Shown: positions 49,106-60,617 of the stretch, one piece after another
How the letters are laid out: the number at the start of each line of letters is the position of its first letter
Numbering within the stretch: the stretch's first letter is position 1
DNA from: Sphingobium sufflavum
GTDB lineage: Bacteria; Pseudomonadota; Alphaproteobacteria; Sphingomonadales; Sphingomonadaceae
Reading direction: 5' to 3'
DNA: 64,000 bases
Assembly (NCBI RefSeq): GCF_021403115.1
Contig: NZ_JAJSSH010000014.1
Location: forward strand, 42,699-106,698
Notes under the pieces: model-generated
Told to the model about the DNA's origin: nothing
What the model saw: the letters and a program-made list of their open reading frames with translations, nothing else
The model's database searches: none
Translations under genes and position numbers: made by a program

Positions 49106-49998
49106 CGCGCCATATCCTGATAACCGGCGGCGCCGGGCAGGTGGGGCTGGAGCTTGCCCGGCTGAACTGGCCGGAGGGCGTCGAGCCGCATTTCCCGGAC
49201 CGCACCGAACTGGACCTCGCCAGCAAGGACAGCATCACCGCCTTTTTCGCCACGCGCGAATGGTCCGCCGTCATCAACTGCGCGGCCTATACGGCGGTGG
49301 ACAAGGCGGAGAGCGAGGTGGGTGTGGCCTTCCTCGCCAATGCGCAGGGTCCGGCGTGGCTGGCCGAGGCAAGCCGGAACGCGGGCATACCCATCCTGCA
49401 CGTATCCACAGACTATGTGTTCGACGGCCTGGGCGAAGGCGATTATCCCGAAGACGCCCCGGTCGCCCCGACCAGCGTCTATGGCGCGAGCAAGCTGGCG
49501 GGCGAGATCGCGGTGCGCGCGGCCAATCCCCGGTCGGCCATCGTCCGCACCGCCTGGGTGCTGAGCGCCCATCGCGGCAATTTCCTCAAGACCATGCTGC
49601 GCGTCGGCGCGACCAACCCGGAAATGCGGGTGGTCGACGACCAGCAGGGTTGCCCGACCGCCGCCGCCGACCTGGCCGCCGCGTTGCAGGTCATGGTGCT
49701 GCGGCACCTGGACGACGCCGATGCGCCGGTGGGCACCTATCATTTCGTGAATGGGGGCAAGACGACATGGTGCGGCCTGGCGCGCACCATCTTCGACCTG
49801 TCCGGCGCGGCGGGCGGCCCGTCCGCCAACGTCACCGGCATCACCACCGCCGACTATCCCACCCCTGCCCGCCGCCCCGCCAATTCGGCGCTGGCGACCG
49901 GCGGACTGACCCGCGACTATGGCATCACGCCGCGTCCATGGCAGGAGGCCGTCCGCGACATCGTCGCCGAACTCGTCGGCCCCGCCCCCAAGGAGTAA
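49102..49998 (+). CDS. rfbD: dTDP-4-dehydrorhamnose reductase
   Basis: The 298-residue SDR enzyme makes dTDP-L-rhamnose in the last step. Motifs are [45 protein letters not shown] and the catalytic Tyr/Lys in [10 protein letters not shown], followed by [18 protein letters not shown]. It overlaps rfbB by 4 bp and ends 5 bp before rfbA, a tight operon. Confidence 0.96.
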   Translation: MTRHILITGGAGQVGLELARLNWPEGVEPHFPDRTELDLASKDSITAFFATREWSAVINCAAYTAVDKAESEVGVAFLANAQGPAWLAEASRNAGIPILHVSTDYVFDGLGEGDYPEDAPVAPTSVYGASKLAGEIAVRAANPRSAIVRTAWVLSAHRGNFLKTMLRVGATNPEMRVVDDQQGCPTAAADLAAALQVMVLRHLDDADAPVGTYHFVNGGKTTWCGLARTIFDLSGAAGGPSANVTGITTADYPTPARRPANSALATGGLTRDYGITPRPWQEAVRDIVAELVGPAPKE

Positions 49999-50003
49999 GC
50001 ATC

Positions 50004-50867
<864 letters not shown>

Positions 50868-50950
50868 TCTGAATTGGGAAGGCTGGGAACAGCCCCTGTG
50901 CGATAACCCACGGCAGCGGGGCACCCCACATCAACCAAGGCCTCATGCGC

Positions 50951-50978
50951 TTGAGATGGCTCTAGATTGCGGTATAGG
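50951..50978 (+). promoter_or_regulatory. Candidate sigma-70-type promoter for the kdsD-kdsB-kdsA operon
   Basis: TTGAGA (50951-50956) and TATAGG (50973-50978) are separated by 16 bp and lie about 90 bp before kdsD. The -35 matches consensus at 5 of 6 positions, the -10 at 4 of 6. Motif-only evidence. Confidence 0.4.
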
Positions 50979-51069
50979 TCGACACCTGTGAAGCCGTCCA
51001 CGCCAACCAAAAGTCGAAAAATGTAGGAAGACCGGTGCAGCGCCTGCGGCCATTAAGAGATCCGGAAAG

Positions 51070-52137
51070 ATGGTCGAGCAAGCAGAAGGTCGTAAATTTG
51101 CAAAAGTCGATGATGTTTTACTGAGGACCGATATTTTGGTAGCCGAGGCGTTGAAAGACCAAACCTCTATGAACTGGGCGACATTGAACCGAGGTCGCGA
51201 AGTAATCCAGGCGGAAGCGGACGCACTGAAACTGGCAGCAAATGCACTGGATGGCAGGTTCGTTGCTGCATGTGACATGATCCTGCACACCAAGAACCGG
51301 GTGGTCGTGACTGGCATGGGCAAATCGGGCCATATCGCCCGCAAGATCAGTGCGACGCTTGCCGCGACAGGTACCCCGTCCCTGTACCTGCATCCCGCCG
51401 AAGCCTCTCACGGCGACCTTGGCATGATGATTCAAGGCGACACGTTGATCGTTATCTCAAATAGCGGGAACACCGCAGAACTTCGACCCGTCCTCCATTA
51501 CGCACGAGCTCTGTCTATTCCGATTATCGGTATAGCATCGCAAGCGTCCTCGATAGTGATGGATTATTCCGATATCGGCTTGATCCTTCCCTCCACGCCG
51601 GAAGCATGCGCCGCCAACATCGCCCCGACCACGTCAACAACGATGCAACTTGCCGTTGGCGATGCGCTGGCGCTTGCCGTCATGGACATGCGCGGAGTAA
51701 CAAGCGACAGCTTGCGCTCCCTGCACCCAGGAGGGACGATTGGACTGCGACTGACGTCATTGCGCGATGTTATGCATGGTCGCGACCGCATGCCGATGGT
51801 CGGTGCCAACGCAAGCATGACAGACGCCATATTGGTCATAACATCGGGTAGTTTCGGTATCGCAGGCGTTACAGATGACGAAGGACGACTGATCGGCGTC
51901 ATTACGGATGGTGATTTGCGGCGCCATTTCAGCCATCTGAACAGTGCCCGCGCTGCCGATATCATGACTAGCAATCCCAAAACATTGGGCGCCGATCTTT
52001 TGGCGCAGGATGCCCTCCTCTATCTCAACGCCAACAAGATCTCGGCTGCGTTTGTCCTCGACATAGAGGGTGGAAATTTCGAAAAGCCGATCGGCATCGT
52101 ACACCTGCATGACTTTCTCCGTTTCGGGCTCGAATGA
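51070..52137 (+). CDS. kdsD: Arabinose-5-phosphate isomerase (KdsD/KpsF/GutQ type)
   Basis: The 355-residue enzyme converts ribulose-5-phosphate to arabinose-5-phosphate for Kdo synthesis. The SIS domain has VVVTGMGKSGHIARKISATL, ASHGDLGMM and VISNSGNTAEL. Two CBS domains follow (DVMHGRDRMPMV, GVITDGDLRRHFSHL, and a second copy near the C-terminus). An N-terminal extension of about 33 residues precedes the usual start; ATG at 51169 is a plausible alternative. It begins a kdsD-kdsB-kdsA run beside capsule export genes, so it is likely the capsule (KpsF-like) version. More AT-rich than upstream genes. Confidence 0.92.
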   Translation: MVEQAEGRKFAKVDDVLLRTDILVAEALKDQTSMNWATLNRGREVIQAEADALKLAANALDGRFVAACDMILHTKNRVVVTGMGKSGHIARKISATLAATGTPSLYLHPAEASHGDLGMMIQGDTLIVISNSGNTAELRPVLHYARALSIPIIGIASQASSIVMDYSDIGLILPSTPEACAANIAPTTSTTMQLAVGDALALAVMDMRGVTSDSLRSLHPGGTIGLRLTSLRDVMHGRDRMPMVGANASMTDAILVITSGSFGIAGVTDDEGRLIGVITDGDLRRHFSHLNSARAADIMTSNPKTLGADLLAQDALLYLNANKISAAFVLDIEGGNFEKPIGIVHLHDFLRFGLE

Positions 52138-52153
52138 ACAACATGTACTCCCA

Positions 52154-52960
52154 ATGACAGATAAGTCGTTTGCTATCATCATTCCGGCACGATTTGCATC
52201 GACACGCCATCCCGGAAAACCGCTCGCTCTACTCCAGGGCGCCAGCGGTGAACGTAAAACATTGATTCGCCGGACATGGGAATGCGCATCGTCGATCAAG
52301 GGCCATAGCGGTATCTGGATCGCCACAGACGACGAGCGCATTGCGACAGAGGTTCGCAGTTTCGGAGGCCAAGTGGTCATAACCTCGGCACACTGCCGCA
52401 ATGGCACCGAGCGTTGTGCGGAAGCAGTAGCCAAGCTGGGCGATGTGGCAGATATCGTCGTCAATCTTCAGGGTGATGCTCCGCTCACCCCGACCTTCGT
52501 CGTCCGCAAACTGGTGGATGAACTGGCACAATCACCCGGCGCGATCATGACAACGCCTGCGGTCCGCTGCTCTCCTGCCCTGTATGACCATCTGATTTCC
52601 GATCAGGCTCATCACCGGGTGGGCGGCACAACAGTCGTATTTGATAATGATCGTAATGCGCTTTATTTCTCGAAGCGAGTCATCCCCCACCGCCCCCCTG
52701 GAGACCCTGAAGCCTATCTTTCCACCCATCTCCACCTTGGTGTCTATGCCTACACGCTGCCAGCACTGGCAGCCTATGCGGAGGGATCTCCCACCACTTT
52801 GGAGAATCTCGAAGGCTTAGAGCAACTCCGCTTCCTCGAAGGCGGCCTTTCCATCCGGATGGTGCCATTCGACCCTATCGCATGGGATTGCATAGAATTG
52901 AACAATCCTGAGGACGCGCCTGCCATTGAAGCCGTCTTCCGTATCCGAGGCATTGCATGA
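52154..52960 (+). CDS. kdsB: CMP-Kdo synthetase (3-deoxy-manno-octulosonate cytidylyltransferase)
   Basis: The protein of about 268 residues activates Kdo with CTP. The N-terminal motif [52 protein letters not shown] and [16 protein letters not shown] match KdsB/Kps[14 protein letters not shown] closes the domain. The start MTDKSFAI is taken 16 bp after kdsD; no good ribosome-binding site is visible, and the frame upstream overlaps kdsD. Confidence 0.93.
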   Translation: MTDKSFAIIIPARFASTRHPGKPLALLQGASGERKTLIRRTWECASSIKGHSGIWIATDDERIATEVRSFGGQVVITSAHCRNGTERCAEAVAKLGDVADIVVNLQGDAPLTPTFVVRKLVDELAQSPGAIMTTPAVRCSPALYDHLISDQAHHRVGGTTVVFDNDRNALYFSKRVIPHRPPGDPEAYLSTHLHLGVYAYTLPALAAYAEGSPTTLENLEGLEQLRFLEGGLSIRMVPFDPIAWDCIELNNPEDAPAIEAVFRIRGIA

Positions 52961-52970
52961 GACTGCGCGC

Positions 52971-53795
52971 GTGACCGACCATCAAATCAGGCTCAATGGC
53001 GGCATCCGCTTCGCAAATGACCACCCATTTGTGCTTATTGGCGGCGTGAACGTTCTGGAAAGCCGCGACATGGCGCTAGAGGCGGCAAACCACTTCGTCG
53101 AGGTGACACAATCGCTCGGCATTCCTTATGTTTTTAAGGCCAGTTTCGACAAAGCCAATCGTTCGTCGATCCACAGCTTTCGTGGTCCTGGCCTAGAACA
53201 GGGACTCGCCCTGCTTGCCGAGATCAAGTCGCGTTTCTCCGTGCCTATTCTGACTGACATCCATGAAACAGCACAGGCCCTGCCTGCTGCCGAAGTAGCA
53301 GACATCATCCAATTACCTGCCTTTCTGGCACGACAGACAGACTTGGTGGAAGCCATGGCCAAGACCGGAGCCATTATCAACGTCAAGAAACCCCAGTTTC
53401 TCGCTCCAGAGGAAATGCGTCATATTCTGCAGAAATTTGCAGAATGTGGAAATGAGCGCGTCCTGCTCTGCGAACGCGGTACGAGCTTTGGCTATAATAA
53501 CCTGGTCGTCGACATGCTCGGCATGGATGTGATGAAAGCGATGGCACCGGTAATCTTCGACGTGACCCACGCTCTACAACGACCAGGCGGCCGTTCAGAC
53601 AGTGCAGATGGACGGGGAGCCCAGGCTACCGCTCTTGCCCGCTGTGGCATTGCACTGGGCATTGCTGGCCTTTTCGTAGAGGCACATCAAGACCCGGCCC
53701 AAGCCCTTTGCGATGGGCCTAGCGCATTGCGGCTCGACAAACTGGCCGACTTCCTGAAACAGGTCAAAGCAATCGACGACATAGTCAAAGCCTAA
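52971..53795 (+). CDS. kdsA: Kdo-8-phosphate synthase
   Basis: The protein of about 274 residues condenses PEP with arabinose-5-phosphate. Family segments are [61 protein letters not shown] and [13 protein letters not shown]. The start is probably GTG at 52971 ([11 protein letters not shown]), 10 bp after kdsB; the in-frame TTG codons upstream overlap kdsB. Gly-Gly in IGGVNVLES replaces the more usual AGPNV-like stretch; I do not know if this matters. No linked kdsC phosphatase is seen. Confidence 0.94.
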   Translation: MTDHQIRLNGGIRFANDHPFVLIGGVNVLESRDMALEAANHFVEVTQSLGIPYVFKASFDKANRSSIHSFRGPGLEQGLALLAEIKSRFSVPILTDIHETAQALPAAEVADIIQLPAFLARQTDLVEAMAKTGAIINVKKPQFLAPEEMRHILQKFAECGNERVLLCERGTSFGYNNLVVDMLGMDVMKAMAPVIFDVTHALQRPGGRSDSADGRGAQATALARCGIALGIAGLFVEAHQDPAQALCDGPSALRLDKLADFLKQVKAIDDIVKA

Positions 53796-54012
53796 GCTAC
53801 ACCGACATTCCGGTGCTCCAGAAATGCAGCACTGCGAGTTGTAGAGTCTCAAGGCAGCTCTGAAGAATTCTTTCGTATCGAACAGCGATGCGGTGGAGTT
53901 TCTCGAGCCTCACTAAAATCAAAATAATTAATACAAATTACATTGCTCAAATCTGGAGAAATTCCTGAATCCGGCATCACATTTCTTGGGAACCCCTAGA
54001 TGTCGATACAAC
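53796..54012. other. AT-rich gap between convergent kdsA and DUF5672 genes
   Basis: About 215 bp with no supportable gene. The stretch 53915-53950 is strongly AT-rich (ATAATTAATAC). No clear hairpin with a T-tract is visible. Marks the junction between the plus-strand kds operon and the minus-strand export operon. Confidence 0.5.
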
Positions 54013-54825
54013 CTAATGGCGCCCCAATATTCTGCTTATCAATTTTGCTGCTTTATACCGCAAGAAGACACCTAATATGTTCCAGGCATGAGGATTGAAA
54101 GGCTGATTTAGAGCGACCCTAGCTAACAACTCATGGTCACGACGATTGACAAAGATCGGATCGATTCCCCGATAGAAACGTGCGAACTGTTTCAAGCCAA
54201 GCACGTCAGGCATGTTGAATACCCCATGGAAACCAAACTCTCCGCCGCTCTTCTTTTCCCGCTCAAAGGAAAATGCCTCGGCAATAGCTCTATGGGCGAA
54301 TCTAATGCCATGGTCGACTTCGAGCCCGCGCCTATGCAGACGGCAAATCTGCACATCTTCAAGATCGTCGGTTTGAATATCAAGGCGGGTGCAAGCATCC
54401 AGAAGCCGCGCTGACCGAAGCGAAAAGCCTCCATTACCTACATCATGGCCGTCACGGAACTGCGGCCAGCATGCCCCAATATAATCATAGTCGAGAAACT
54501 CATCTCGCCACGCAGCGGGATCAAGAATGAAGCCATCCCACTGCACGATCAGCACATGGCTGGAGGTGACATGAACCGCGAGTTGGCGCAGCAGAAAGTC
54601 GGAATAGGCCTTACGCGATCCAAGAAATGGCACCGATATCAGGCTGACACCGGATGGAGTATCTATCTCTGCATTGGAGAATAGCTTTACAGCATGAAAC
54701 TCCGCGACATCCATGCAACGGCGAAGGGCTTGAAGTGTTTCCGGCAAAAGAACGCTGGTCACCGCGCACAGCGTGATATCCGGCAAGTTCAATTTTTGCA
54801 CCCCGGCCACACTGATGCCGGTCAC
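54013..54825 (-). CDS. DUF5672 family protein, probable glycosyltransferase-related
   Basis: The 270-residue protein matches the DUF5672 pattern: LCAVTSVLLPETLQALRRCM, then VLIVQWDGFILDPAAW, YDYIGACWPQF and VGNGGFSLRSARLL, followed by EDVQICRLHRRGLE. The D-G-F and G-N-G-G-F-S motifs recall GT-A glycosyltransferases, so a sugar-transfer role in the glycan locus is likely but unproven. Its start overlaps the upstream GT2 gene by 4 bp, making it the last gene of the kpsE-kpsM-kpsT-GT2 operon. Confidence 0.78.
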   Translation of the reverse strand: MTGISVAGVQKLNLPDITLCAVTSVLLPETLQALRRCMDVAEFHAVKLFSNAEIDTPSGVSLISVPFLGSRKAYSDFLLRQLAVHVTSSHVLIVQWDGFILDPAAWRDEFLDYDYIGACWPQFRDGHDVGNGGFSLRSARLLDACTRLDIQTDDLEDVQICRLHRRGLEVDHGIRFAHRAIAEAFSFEREKKSGGEFGFHGVFNMPDVLGLKQFARFYRGIDPIFVNRRDHELLARVALNQPFNPHAWNILGVFLRYKAAKLISRILGRH

Positions 54826-56591
54826 GGATTCAGTTCCAGATACAACCCCTCGCTTCGCCGTGAAAAGCGGCCGTTAAGATAAGGATCCTTATAGATCTCG
54901 GTCCCCCAAAGCCTCCTCAGATTCGCCAGTTCCTTGCTGAAACGTTCATAATTTTCCGGTGCCATGTCGCTGCCCCGCGACTTGGATTCGTGATGGATAA
55001 GGATCGCCTCAGGACAATAGACATTGTGCCAGCCGTGGCGAACAAATTTGAGACAAAGGTCGATATCATTGAATGCTACCGGGAAATTCTCTGCATCAAG
55101 CCCATTAACCGCCAGAAACTTCGCCTTTTCAACGAGCAGGCAGGCCGCAGTTACAGCAGTCACATGCCGGCTGATATGCGGCTGGCCGAAATATCCCCAG
55201 TCATCGTTCGCAACATGCCGGTGCAAATGCCCCGCCGCTCCTCCCAGGCCAATCGCAACACCTGCATGTTGTATGGTGCGATCAGGATAAAGCAATTTGG
55301 CACCGACTGCCGCTATGTCCGACCGCACCGCATGGCGCATCATCAAGCCCAACCAGTCACCGTCCAGCATTTCCACATCATTATTGAGAAGACAGATAAA
55401 ATCTCCTCTAGCCTGTTCTACGGCTCGATTGTTGATGCGTGCATAATTAAATTCGCCAGACTGGGGAAGAATAGTGACACCCGCAGATGCCAGCATTTTT
55501 AAATAGATTTTCGTACTCTCCTCTTCACTATCATTGTCGATGACGATGATCTCGATATCTCCTGGATAGTCGATCATCTGCAATCCAGCCATGCAGGTTT
55601 TGAGCAGATCGACATGGTCGCGTATAGGCACCAATATGGATACAGATGGCGGCTGCTTCGGGAATGGCCAGCGAACTATCGTCACTCCATGACCAATAAC
55701 AGCGCCAATCTCCGCAGGCTCCCCAAGGATTTTCAGAATGTTGATCGCACGATCGCCATCTTGTCTGGCATCAGGCCCCCGGCGGTGGATCAGGACATGC
55801 TCAACATGCCAGGGGCGGCCACTGCCTTTTGCAAGGACCGCAACCGCGAACAGAATGTCTAATTGCACTTCACCATGACATAGAGGATGCGCCATTAATG
55901 CCTTGGCGCAATCAGTTCGGATCATGGCGGCACCGCTGACATAATCCTGCGTGGCAAACTGCAAGGCGTCCCAGTCCGGCTTCATCCAGGGTTCAGCGCG
56001 CTCCCCCTTTGAGTCGAGACGATCTTCGTCCCAGTAGATGACGTCCGCAGCATCACTGAGAACTATCGCCTGTTGTAGGATACGTTCCGCATTTCGAGCC
56101 AGTTCATCACCCGCGAACAACGGCACAATATATCCAGCCTCACTGCCAGTCTGGTGCAGAGCCTGACGGAGCGTCCTACACCCTGCCATAGTTCCATGCA
56201 TTTTCGGTGAGCAGATCACTTCAAAACGTGCATTCGCGCCAAAGGCACCCTGCACGCTGGCGATGGAAAATTTGATCTTGCCTTGGTCAACCTCTTGATC
56301 GATCAGGATAAGGACGGTGATGGGCCAAAGAATGCCACCATTCCGCGCCTCTCCGAGAGGAATGCATGAGACAGCCTCCACACATTTGATCCAGAAAGGA
56401 TAATAGCGAGGATGCCGAGCAGCCATTTTCTGCACCATATTGCGACTGCGAACGACCTTGCCGCGCAATCGCCACATCAAACCTTCCAACGCTGTTCTAG
56501 GATCCACCTTCAGCGCCAACCCGAAGATATAAATGCGTTCCATCAAGCGCTGCGCAGATTTCAAAGTCTCAACCCAAATGATAAAAAGCAT
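54822..56591 (-). CDS. GT2-family glycosyltransferase with N-terminal extension
   Basis: The 589-residue protein has a C-terminal GT-A domain from about 310: PSVSILVPIRDHVDLLKTCM, IIVIDNDSEEEST, GDFICLLNNDVEMLDGDWL (DVE as metal-binding motif), then VAFNDIDLCLKFVRHGWHNVY. The N-terminal half (about 90-300) resembles a second, degenerate GT-A-like unit (DVIYWDEDRLDSKGER). This arrangement is common in capsule and O-antigen clusters. The start is uncertain: ATG at 56591 or 56543, neither with a ribosome-binding site. It lies 14 bp after kpsT. Confidence 0.87.
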   Translation of the reverse strand: MLFIIWVETLKSAQRLMERIYIFGLALKVDPRTALEGLMWRLRGKVVRSRNMVQKMAARHPRYYPFWIKCVEAVSCIPLGEARNGGILWPITVLILIDQEVDQGKIKFSIASVQGAFGANARFEVICSPKMHGTMAGCRTLRQALHQTGSEAGYIVPLFAGDELARNAERILQQAIVLSDAADVIYWDEDRLDSKGERAEPWMKPDWDALQFATQDYVSGAAMIRTDCAKALMAHPLCHGEVQLDILFAVAVLAKGSGRPWHVEHVLIHRRGPDARQDGDRAINILKILGEPAEIGAVIGHGVTIVRWPFPKQPPSVSILVPIRDHVDLLKTCMAGLQMIDYPGDIEIIVIDNDSEEESTKIYLKMLASAGVTILPQSGEFNYARINNRAVEQARGDFICLLNNDVEMLDGDWLGLMMRHAVRSDIAAVGAKLLYPDRTIQHAGVAIGLGGAAGHLHRHVANDDWGYFGQPHISRHVTAVTAACLLVEKAKFLAVNGLDAENFPVAFNDIDLCLKFVRHGWHNVYCPEAILIHHESKSRGSDMAPENYERFSKELANLRRLWGTEIYKDPYLNGRFSRRSEGLYLELNP

Positions 56592-56605
56592 ATATCATGC
56601 ACATA

Positions 56606-57253
56606 TCAAAGTCGAGAGTAAATATCCTCCGCTTCACGAAGATCACTATAGCGCTCCGCTCGACCATCGTTGATAATGATCGCATCGCTACAATAACTTT
56701 CCACCTGTGGTAGACTGTGAGATGCGAGCAACAACGCTCGGTCCGAACGCTTTTCAAACAACTCATGGTAGCATTTTCGTTGAAAATTCTGATCACCAAC
56801 CAGAATAACTTCGTCGATCAAATAACAGTCAAACTCAATTGCCAATGACAATGCGAAAGCCAAACGCGCCCTCATACCTGAAGAATAAGTTTTCACTGGC
56901 ATCCGAAGTTGCCGACCTAATTCACTGAAATCCTCGACGAAACTACGCAGTTCGCCATACTCATGACCATAGATGCGCGCGATAAACCGAGCATTGTCAT
57001 ACCCAGTCAGACTTCCCTGAAAGCCACCGCCAAACCCCAAAGGCCATGAAACGCTCATTTTGCGAACGACTTTGCCGGACGTCGGCATTTCCACTCCGCC
57101 AATGAGCTTTATCAAAGTTGTCTTGCCCGCCCCATTCCGGCCGAGCAATGCAACCTTCTCCCCTTTCTTGATAGAGAAGTTGATCCCCTTGAGAACATGC
57201 TTGACCTCATGGCCGTGCTTATACGTCTTTTTTAGGTCAATACATTCGATCAT
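56606..57253 (-). CDS. kpsT: Polysaccharide ABC exporter ATP-binding protein (KpsT type)
   Basis: The 215-residue ATPase energises capsule export with KpsM. Walker A GRNGAGKT lies at residues 38-45, the ABC signature region [17 protein letters not shown] at 123-139, and Walker B DCYLIDEV at about 142-149. The switch His is in [14 protein letters not shown]. The ATG at 57253, 5 bp after the kpsM stop, is preferred; a longer in-frame start would overlap kpsM. No C-terminal O-antigen-binding domain is present, so it is KpsT-like rather than a carbohydrate-binding Wzt. Confidence 0.93.
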   Translation of the reverse strand: MIECIDLKKTYKHGHEVKHVLKGINFSIKKGEKVALLGRNGAGKTTLIKLIGGVEMPTSGKVVRKMSVSWPLGFGGGFQGSLTGYDNARFIARIYGHEYGELRSFVEDFSELGRQLRMPVKTYSSGMRARLAFALSLAIEFDCYLIDEVILVGDQNFQRKCYHELFEKRSDRALLLASHSLPQVESYCSDAIIINDGRAERYSDLREAEDIYSRL

Positions 57254-57258
57254 GGCTT

Positions 57259-58041
57259 CTACTCGACCACCAGATTCTTTCGCACTTTCCGACACAGAGC
57301 AAGCCCGATGACGGTAATGATTGCGCTGAATGCTACGGGATAAAAGAAGTCATAGGTAGTTTGGACCGCTTCCCCGAAAAGTCCGGCACGCATCATCTCC
57401 ATGGCGTGCACGGGGGGAGAATACCACAGAACCTCCTGCACCCCAGGTGACAGCCAGGACATCATGTTGAATGCCCCGGAAAAAGGGATCATCAAATAGG
57501 TCGCAACAGGGACGATCTTCTCCATGATCTCTGACATCTCACTCAATGGCGCGAGAAGAAAACAGAAAGCCAAAGTAAAGAAGGAATAATAAATCCAACC
57601 GAGCAGTAGCATACCTAAATCAGCTGGGACAGGGAACAGATCGAACGGCAGCAACGCAACAGCGATGAATAGATACGCCATCATATGGCCCAGAAACTCT
57701 AGGAGGAACCGCACGAGCACGAAATCCAGAATCTTGATCTGGCGATGATGCATCAGGCTGCCGTTCGCCGTGAACAACACTATGGAACGTCCAACGGCAT
57801 GTCGAAACAAGACCAGTGGGATATAACCGCTAATCGTGAAAGCAACGACCCCGACGCCGTGCTCCTCCGTACCCTTCATAAAGTGCCACATTAATGCAAC
57901 ACCGCTGGCGAACATGAGTGGCTCGGCCATGATCCACAGGAAACCGATATTCTCCCGCCCAAACCGGGTAGCCAGTTCGCGTATCATTAGCGCATTGATC
58001 ACGCGGACCTGAATGCGCCACCCCTTGGACAACGACGCCAT
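57259..58041 (-). CDS. kpsM: Polysaccharide ABC exporter permease (KpsM type)
   Basis: The 260-residue inner-membrane protein has an N-terminal amphipathic segment and about six helices of the ABC-2 type, for example [57 protein letters not shown] and [13 protein letters not shown]. The segment [16 protein letters not shown] is a conserved feature of KpsM/BexB/CtrC proteins. It sits 2 bp after kpsE and just ahead of kpsT. Confidence 0.93.
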   Translation of the reverse strand: MASLSKGWRIQVRVINALMIRELATRFGRENIGFLWIMAEPLMFASGVALMWHFMKGTEEHGVGVVAFTISGYIPLVLFRHAVGRSIVLFTANGSLMHHRQIKILDFVLVRFLLEFLGHMMAYLFIAVALLPFDLFPVPADLGMLLLGWIYYSFFTLAFCFLLAPLSEMSEIMEKIVPVATYLMIPFSGAFNMMSWLSPGVQEVLWYSPPVHAMEMMRAGLFGEAVQTTYDFFYPVAFSAIITVIGLALCRKVRKNLVVE

Positions 58042-58043
58042 AA

Positions 58044-59228
58044 TCAGTCCTCAGGAGCATGTTCGAGAATGCCAACGATTAGCATCCAGCCGATAAAATA
58101 CAGACAGAGCGCTGCACCCAACACGGTCAGGACTATCTTCAATCTGCTGGGATATTCGGCAAGATCTGGCACATTCGGCGCCACGATGCGCTGGAGGTAG
58201 AACTGCTGCTTAACCGCTTCCGAGCGGGCCTGCTCCATAGCCGAACTCGCGATCGTCAACAATTGAGTCGCGAACTGCTGTTCAACCACCAATGCCTCAT
58301 AACCACCAAGCTTCGATGCAATAGCCGAACGTCCGCCGACAACCTGCCCGGTCTGTCCGCCAATCAAACCGCTGATCGCGGTAATCCGCGATCTTATGCT
58401 TGGCAAGGCCGGATGGTTCGGCGTCTCTTTCTGCATGACATTGGCCTGCGCCTGCAAAGTGGCTCGCTCCACCTTCAGCTTTGACGCGATTTCCAAGATT
58501 GCTCCAGCCTGCTTCTCCGGATCGATCAAATCCTCCGAGTTGCGGAACTGCGCCAAGCGCACCCGTACATCCTTGAGCCTCGCCTGCGCCTCCGCAACGC
58601 GCTTTTCGGTCTCGGCTATCGCTTGGCGTTGAGCGCGATCATTCAGCCGGTTGACGAGAATCTCACTCAAGTCCAACAGACTGCGATTCAGAACATAGGC
58701 TTCCTGGGGGGTAAACGCTTTGACCGTGAGCCGCACCAGGCCAGAGTCATGCGCGGCGTTCACATCCACCATCTTGCCATAATATTTGAAAAGACTGTCG
58801 AACTTGTCTTCCTTCAACGGAAATGGAAAACGCGACAAACGATCAGCAACAGGCGACATATAAATCGCTCGGACATTCTCCCGACGCATAACGTCATGTA
58901 AAGCGCTACGGCTGCGAATATAGCCGATGACCTCACTAGTCTCATCCTGCGAGCCCGACACACCTGTTGTCTGGATCAAATTCGCCAAGCTGCTGATCTG
59001 AGTGCCACGCTGCCCCGGCGCCTTGATGACGAAACTGGACTCCGATACATATTGGTCCGACGCGATGAAACCATAATAAATGGCAACCAGCGACACAGGA
59101 AAAACAACAAAAAGAATGAACCACTTATGCTTAGCAGCCCATCGGCCAAGCCCCCCTCCCTTCTTCGGCAACAAATGACTTGAAGCGGGGGCAGTCTCTT
59201 CTTGAGAAAATTCGGGCATCACATTCAT
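58044..59228 (-). CDS. kpsE: Capsule polysaccharide export inner-membrane protein (KpsE type)
   Basis: The 394-residue PCP-3 protein spans the periplasm between the ABC exporter and the outer-membrane channel. It has two transmembrane helices (about 33-53, WFILFVVFPVSLVAIYYGFI, and about 365-385, IVLTVLGAALCLYFIGWMLI) and a long central coiled-coil region (AIAETEKRVAEAQARLKDVR). ASDQYVSESSFVIKAPG follows the first helix as usual. It is the first gene of the minus-strand export operon and is divergent from the KpsD/Wza-like gene. Confidence 0.92.
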   Translation of the reverse strand: MNVMPEFSQEETAPASSHLLPKKGGGLGRWAAKHKWFILFVVFPVSLVAIYYGFIASDQYVSESSFVIKAPGQRGTQISSLANLIQTTGVSGSQDETSEVIGYIRSRSALHDVMRRENVRAIYMSPVADRLSRFPFPLKEDKFDSLFKYYGKMVDVNAAHDSGLVRLTVKAFTPQEAYVLNRSLLDLSEILVNRLNDRAQRQAIAETEKRVAEAQARLKDVRVRLAQFRNSEDLIDPEKQAGAILEIASKLKVERATLQAQANVMQKETPNHPALPSIRSRITAISGLIGGQTGQVVGGRSAIASKLGGYEALVVEQQFATQLLTIASSAMEQARSEAVKQQFYLQRIVAPNVPDLAEYPSRLKIVLTVLGAALCLYFIGWMLIVGILEHAPED

Positions 59229-59477
59229 AAGGATTTCCAGATTCTTCGCCCCGTATCCATGCCCATATTATATATTTCAGCACGGCAAAATGTTTCGTCC
59301 CAGCAGCGAATAAAGGCGCTTGCGTGCCAAACCTCTAATTGAAATCTCAGGGTGTCGCAAGGGGCGTAGACACCCCCTTCCCTCCATTTGCCTTTTGCCT
59401 TTGCGGCCGAAGGGATGCTAGGCACCCCGCTTCATGCGCCAATCCTCTCGACAATCGTCCAAGGTCAGCAAAAAACC
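59229..59477. promoter_or_regulatory. Divergent promoter region of kpsE and kpsD-like genes
   Basis: About 250 bp. On the minus strand TATAAT occurs at 59272-59267, about 39 bp before kpsE, but its -35 region is weak. The plus-strand side has AAGG 13 bp before the kpsD-like ATG and no clear promoter. Coordinated expression of the export genes from this region is likely. Confidence 0.4.
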
Positions 59478-60617
59478 ATGAGTTCCAACTTTCGTTCGGC
59501 CCGGCCTCCTTTGGCCACTCTGCTCGCCTCCACGTTGCTGGTTTCGGGATGCGCAACATTGCCATCGAGCGGTCCAACCGGACGCGAAATTTTGAAGTCC
59601 CAGGCAACTCCAGACAATGTCCTAGGCTTCCATGTCGTGCAGCTGACGGACGCGCAATCACTCCCCTTGCAACCCAAAGAAGAGACAGAACCCCTGATGC
59701 CCACAGCAACACGGGATTCGATCAATCTCTTGGGAGTTGGGGACACACTCCAAGTGGTCATATATGAAGCTGGCGTTTCGTTGTTCGCTAGTAGCGGAAT
59801 ATCGCAGGGTTCAGTCAGTGATACCGGGTCAGCCAAGGGCCAGACCTTGCCGCCCATCACGATCGACGAAACCGGCCAAATAAGCATTCCATTCGCCGGC
59901 CGGATCAGGGCGGATGGTATGACAACCTATGAATTACAAGAAGTCATATCCTCGCGACTTCGCGGAAAGTCCCAGTCGCCGCAAGTGCTTGTGTCCATCG
60001 CAAACCCAGTCTCGCAAGCAGTTCTCATTGGCGGTGAAGTCACTCGACCCGGTAGGATAGTGATAGCGACCGGACGTGAAACCCTTTGGGACTCCATTAC
60101 GCTGGCAGGAGGCTACCGCGGCGACCCTTCGGATTTGATTGTGCGCCTGACCCGAGGCTCGCAGATTCTGGAAGAACGAGTCTCGCATCTCGCACGGTCG
60201 TCGGTTAAAGATACACGCATCCTGCCCGGCGATCGAATTCAAGTCTACCGCCAACCATTAACGTTTACCGCCTTCGGCGCCCCCGGCAAAGTCGACCAGT
60301 TTGCGTTCGGCAAAGAAGATCTGAACCTGATCGAAGCGGTAGCACGGGTCGGCGGCTCGAACCCCTCCGCTGGCGACCCTTCTGCTATTTTTGTTTTCCG
60401 TTACGTTGCAGAAGATGGAGTGGAAAAGCCGGTGATCTACTATCTGAACATGAAAAAGACCGGATCCTACTTTCTGGCCCAGAAATTCGCCATGAAAGCG
60501 CAGGACGTTCTGTACATCGGCAACGCCAGATCCAATCAACCATCGAAGCTTATCCAGATCATCGGCCAGTTCTTTAGCCCATTCCTGATGATTCGCACTG
60601 CCACGACGGCAAACTGA
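59478..60617 (+). CDS. Outer-membrane polysaccharide export lipoprotein (KpsD/Wza/CtrA type)
   Basis: The 379-residue lipoprotein has a lipobox LVSGC with Cys25. The polysaccharide export domain follows (INLLGVGDTLQVVIYEAG, ITIDETGQISIPFAGRIRADG, VLVSIANPVSQAVLIGGEV), then two SLBB-like units (RETLWDSITLAGGYRG and AFGKEDLNLIEAVARVGG) and a C-terminal amphipathic helix. It should form the outer-membrane channel for the glycan exported by KpsE, KpsM and KpsT. The start MSSNFRSARPP is chosen because it gives a proper lipoprotein signal; the longer frame does not. Confidence 0.9.
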   Translation: MSSNFRSARPPLATLLASTLLVSGCATLPSSGPTGREILKSQATPDNVLGFHVVQLTDAQSLPLQPKEETEPLMPTATRDSINLLGVGDTLQVVIYEAGVSLFASSGISQGSVSDTGSAKGQTLPPITIDETGQISIPFAGRIRADGMTTYELQEVISSRLRGKSQSPQVLVSIANPVSQAVLIGGEVTRPGRIVIATGRETLWDSITLAGGYRGDPSDLIVRLTRGSQILEERVSHLARSSVKDTRILPGDRIQVYRQPLTFTAFGAPGKVDQFAFGKEDLNLIEAVARVGGSNPSAGDPSAIFVFRYVAEDGVEKPVIYYLNMKKTGSYFLAQKFAMKAQDVLYIGNARSNQPSKLIQIIGQFFSPFLMIRTATTAN